From positions 1-24,997 of the forward strand of contig JBNJEM010000033.1 of NCBI GenBank assembly GCA_051745935.1: a stretch of 24,997 nucleotides of DNA, given 5' to 3'. This document shows, piece after piece, positions 22,796 through 24,997 of this stretch. Under the pieces are notes generated by a model that ran no database searches, had not been told where the DNA came from, and saw only the letters and a list, made by a program, of their open reading frames with translations. Origin of the DNA: JBNJEM01 sp051745935 (GTDB lineage: Bacteria; Planctomycetota; Planctomycetia; Pirellulales; Pirellulaceae). Every line of letters starts with the position of its first letter. Within the stretch, counting starts at the first letter, position 1. The position numbers and the translations under genes are program-made.

Positions 22796-22840
22796 GCTGG
22801 ACGCCTCCAATGAGCGAACGCGGTGGCGCGCCACGTGCAC

Positions 22841-22965
22841 CCCGCATGGATGCCACGGGCTGGTCCCGTGGTGGTTCACGCTCGCCGCTACAAACCGGCC
22901 CGAAACCCCACTGCTCGCCGTCGGTAGCATGGAATGTAACGGACCACGATACCAGCCCGTGGCGT
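22841..22965 (-). mobile_element. MITE-like element, truncated copy D
   Basis: It matches the inner part of copies B and C: CCCGCATGGATGCCACGGG, then TGGTTCACGCTCGCCGCTAC, then GCCGTCGGTAGC and a degraded second hairpin. The terminal inverted repeats are missing on both sides. The first hairpin (CCACGGG, CTGGT, CCCGTGG) is intact. It lies upstream of the promoter candidate in a 735-bp gene gap. Confidence 0.75.
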
Positions 22966-23040
22966 CCATTTCCGTTTGCACTTTGAGTTCCCAAGGCGGC
23001 AGGGCCGCCAACCAAATAGGGACACCGCACAAGGATGGGA

Positions 23041-23340
23041 CGCTCCCGTTGGTCGCTCACGTCAAGGATGCGCGCACCGTGGGCGCATGTTACGCCCTAA
23101 GACTCTAACGAGGTAGGACCTCGAACCAATGCGAGCTACCGCTCGAACCGTGTTAGCCCGCTCCCGTTGGTCGCTAGAACTTGACTCAAAATGAACGACT
23201 TTCTTCGCATAAGCAGACTAAGACTGTAACCACTTGTCGCGGAATGACGCGAGGTTACCGGGTGAACCGGTTGACTGATTCGCAAGCCGCTCCCTAGGAT
23301 CAGACCCTAAGCCACCGTATGTCGAAGTAGGGGTTAGTGC
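23041..23340 (+). other. Hairpin-rich non-coding stretch with a diverged ~120-bp direct repeat
   Basis: CGCTCCCGTTGGTCGCT occurs at 23041 and again at 23160, and CTAAGACTCTAAC at 23097 recurs as CTAAGACTGTAAC at 23218. The constant offset of 119-121 bp shows two diverged direct units. Perfect small stem-loops follow each other: GGGCG/CGCCC, CGAGG/CCTCG, CGAGC/GCTCG (these last two enclosed by CTAAC/GTTAG at 23104 and 23152), GTAACC/GGTTAC with inner TCGCG/CGCGA, and ACCGG/CCGGT. I see no gene here. It could be a structured RNA, a 5' leader of the reductase gene, or a decayed element. I looked for a tmRNA and did not find its conserved ends or a convincing tag. Confidence 0.5.
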
Positions 23341-23397
23341 ACAACCTTGAGGGTGGTTCTCGGTTTACGACACATCCCGTTCTGTTTGAGATCAATT

Positions 23398-24588
23398 ATG
23401 CTTTACCGACGATTTGGACGCACCGAATTGAAAATGCCCGTTTTTTCCTGCGGTGGAATGCGCTACCAGCACAAATGGCAGGATATCCCGTTGGAGCAGA
23501 TACCCGCCGACCATCAGGCCAATCTGGAAGCCACGATTGCCCGCTCGCTGGACCTGGGGATCAACCACATTGAAACAGCTCGTGGCTACGGGTCCAGCGA
23601 ACGCCAGCTGGGACAGGTGCTGCCCAAGTTTCCCCGCGACCAGCTTGTGGTGCAAACAAAGATTCCGCCGACTCCCGATTCGGCCACGTTCGCGCGGCAT
23701 TTTCGTGAATCCCTGGAGCGACTCCAGCTCGACTATGTTGACCTGCTCGGTATTCACGGAATCAACAACCATCGCTTGTTGTGGTACACGGTGCGCGACG
23801 GCGGTTGTCTAGCGGCGGCCCGCGAACTGCAAAAACAAGGTTTGGCAAGGCACGTCGGCTTCTCCACGCATGGGCCAACCGAGGTGATCCAAGACGCCGT
23901 TCGGTGGGATGGCGATGGGGGGTTCGACTATGTCAACTTGCACTGGTTCTACATTTATCAGTGTAACTGGCCAGCGATTGAAGACGCCGCCGATCGCGAC
24001 ATGGGGGTATTCATCATCAGCCCGTCCGACAAAGGCGGCATGCTGTATCGGCCGCCGGAAAAGATGGTCCAACTCTGCCAGCCGCTCCATCCACTCGTTT
24101 TCAATTGCCTTTATTGTCTCTCCCATCCACGGGTGCACACGTTAAGCATCGGGGCCTCCCGCCCGAGCGACTTCGATTTACAGCTCACCACACTGGATGT
24201 GCTAGACCGCGCGGAGGAACTCCTTTCCCCGATCGACCAGCGGTTGCGCCAGGCCATGGTGGACGCGGTGGGCGCGGACCTCGCCGATCGCCATGCGGAA
24301 GGCATTTCGCATTGGGAAGAAACCCCCGGTCACATCAACATCGCCAACGTGCTCTGGCTCAGAAACCTGGCGCTGGGCTGGGGCCTGACCGACTACGCCA
24401 AAATGCGCTATAACCTACTCGGCAACGGCGGAACCTGGTTCCCCGGCCTGCACGCCGGCTACCTGGACGACTTCGACATCAGCGACAGCATCGCCAAGTC
24501 GCCCTTCCCCGAGCAGATCCCCGAGTGGCTGCGCCAGGCCCACGAAATGCTCGCCGCCCCGCCTAAAAAACGGTTGAGTCAGAACTGA
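23398..24588 (+). CDS. Aldo/keto reductase family protein
   Basis: About 396 residues from the ATG at 23398, where homology begins (MLYRRFGRTELKMPV). Upstream in-frame codons lack support. It is a TIM-barrel NAD(P)H-dependent oxidoreductase. The catalytic tetrad is visible as GINHIETARGYGSSE (E59 where Asp is usual, Y64), VVQTKIPP (K88) and LLGIHGINN (H120). A helical C-terminal region of ~100 residues extends the barrel; there are no 4Fe-4S cysteine clusters there, unlike the ferredoxin-containing AKRs. The substrate is unknown. It is the only complete rightward gene and probably forms its own transcription unit. Its leader is the hairpin-rich stretch. Confidence 0.9.
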   Translation: MLYRRFGRTELKMPVFSCGGMRYQHKWQDIPLEQIPADHQANLEATIARSLDLGINHIETARGYGSSERQLGQVLPKFPRDQLVVQTKIPPTPDSATFARHFRESLERLQLDYVDLLGIHGINNHRLLWYTVRDGGCLAAARELQKQGLARHVGFSTHGPTEVIQDAVRWDGDGGFDYVNLHWFYIYQCNWPAIEDAADRDMGVFIISPSDKGGMLYRPPEKMVQLCQPLHPLVFNCLYCLSHPRVHTLSIGASRPSDFDLQLTTLDVLDRAEELLSPIDQRLRQAMVDAVGADLADRHAEGISHWEETPGHINIANVLWLRNLALGWGLTDYAKMRYNLLGNGGTWFPGLHAGYLDDFDISDSIAKSPFPEQIPEWLRQAHEMLAAPPKKRLSQN

Positions 24589-24716
24589 GACACTCTGGAA
24601 AGCAAGCAACAAGTCGCTTCTCCGTTACACAAACGCGAAAGAGAGTTGCTCACATGGCACAACGCACTACCCGGCGGCGATATCCTCCTCGGCTTCGCGA
24701 ACCATATTCCCAAGGC

Positions 24717-24997
24717 GGCGTCCAACCGGCCAGACCCCCACGAGTTCACCTCGTGGGTGAATCAGACTCGTGAGCTACGCGGCGTTCAACCGGCCAGACC
24801 CCCACGAGTTCACCTCGTGGGTGAATCAGACTCATGAGCTACGCGGCGTCCAACCGGCCAGACCCCCACGAGTTCACCTCGTGGGTGAATCAGACTCGTG
24901 AGCTACGCGGCGTCCAACCGGCCAGACCCCCACGAGTTCACCTCGTGGGTGAATCAGACTCGTGAGCTACGCGGCGTCCAACCGGCCAGACCCCCAC
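24717..24997 (+). repeat. 64-bp tandem repeat with perfect hairpin, running off the window
   Basis: AACCGGCCAGACCCCCACGA recurs with an exact period of 64 bp (CCGG at 24726, 24790, 24854, 24918 and 24982), giving more than four units. Each unit holds a perfect 8-bp stem, CCCACGAG, loop TTCAC, CTCGTGGG. Units differ at only one or two positions, for example CTCGTGAG versus CTCATGAG near 24832. There are no unique spacers, so it is not a CRISPR array. The 128 bp between the reductase stop and the array show no gene. Confidence 0.93.

Noticed and set aside
22239..23108. A 289-codon plus-strand frame across the promoter region
   Set aside because: It is antisense to the second TadA gene and then runs through MITE copy D. 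The protein has no coherent features.
23041..23340. tmRNA (ssrA) or tRNA
   Set aside because: No acceptor-stem pair, TpsiC-like GTTCGA arm with CCA end, or tag ending in ALAA could be found. Small stems alone do not support it.
24717..24997. CRISPR array
   Set aside because: The whole 64-bp unit repeats without unique spacers, and there are no cas genes in the window.

Overview
The window looks like chromosomal DNA of a planctomycete, probably an uncultured or environmental one of the Pirellulales type. This is inference from gene content: an exported PQQ-like beta-propeller protein with a methyltransferase-like N-terminus, a membrane Ser/Thr kinase fused to a caspase-like domain, an MJ0042-type zinc-ribbon membrane protein, a dispersed Tad pilus locus, moderately high GC, and many short repeats between genes. 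I see no rRNA, tRNA or CRISPR.

Left edge (1-956): the end of a cytosine-C5 DNA methyltransferase, then the first ~35 codons of its probable Eco29kI-like restriction enzyme. That gene is cut off by a ~105-bp dispersed repeat. Next come a relic of an IS66 transposase zinc-finger region and a 253-bp MITE-like element. This is a scar of decayed mobile DNA.

Centre (957-22661): sixteen genes all read leftward. In transcription order they are: a TadA/CpaF ATPase, a Flp-like pilin, a Flp pilin, a prepilin peptidase, a TadE-like protein, a TadG-like protein, a second TadE-like protein carrying an in-frame repeat array, an unrecognised membrane protein, CpaB, a second TadA ATPase with an FHA domain, TadB, TadC, an MJ0042 membrane protein, the kinase-caspase protein, the PQQ/methyltransferase-like protein, and an RluA-family pseudouridine synthase. 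Spacings are short or overlapping in several places, and a sigma70-like promoter candidate lies at 22767-22795. No secretin (RcpA/CpaC), TadZ/CpaE or TadD is visible. The FHA domain on one motor ATPase, with a Ser/Thr kinase downstream in the same gene string, suggests a phosphorylation-controlled Tad pilus. The kinase's caspase-like domain keeps the catalytic-type Cys but has Gln where the His should be.

Right edge (22662-24997): a truncated MITE copy, a ~300-bp hairpin-rich stretch built of two diverged ~120-bp direct repeats, a rightward aldo/keto reductase gene, and a perfect-period 64-bp tandem repeat with a strong hairpin that runs off the window.

The window is unusually rich in repeats, with at least five families. 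They often sit exactly at gene 3' ends and supply stop codons. One 102-bp unit is stop-free in all three frames of one strand and has expanded in frame inside a pilus gene.
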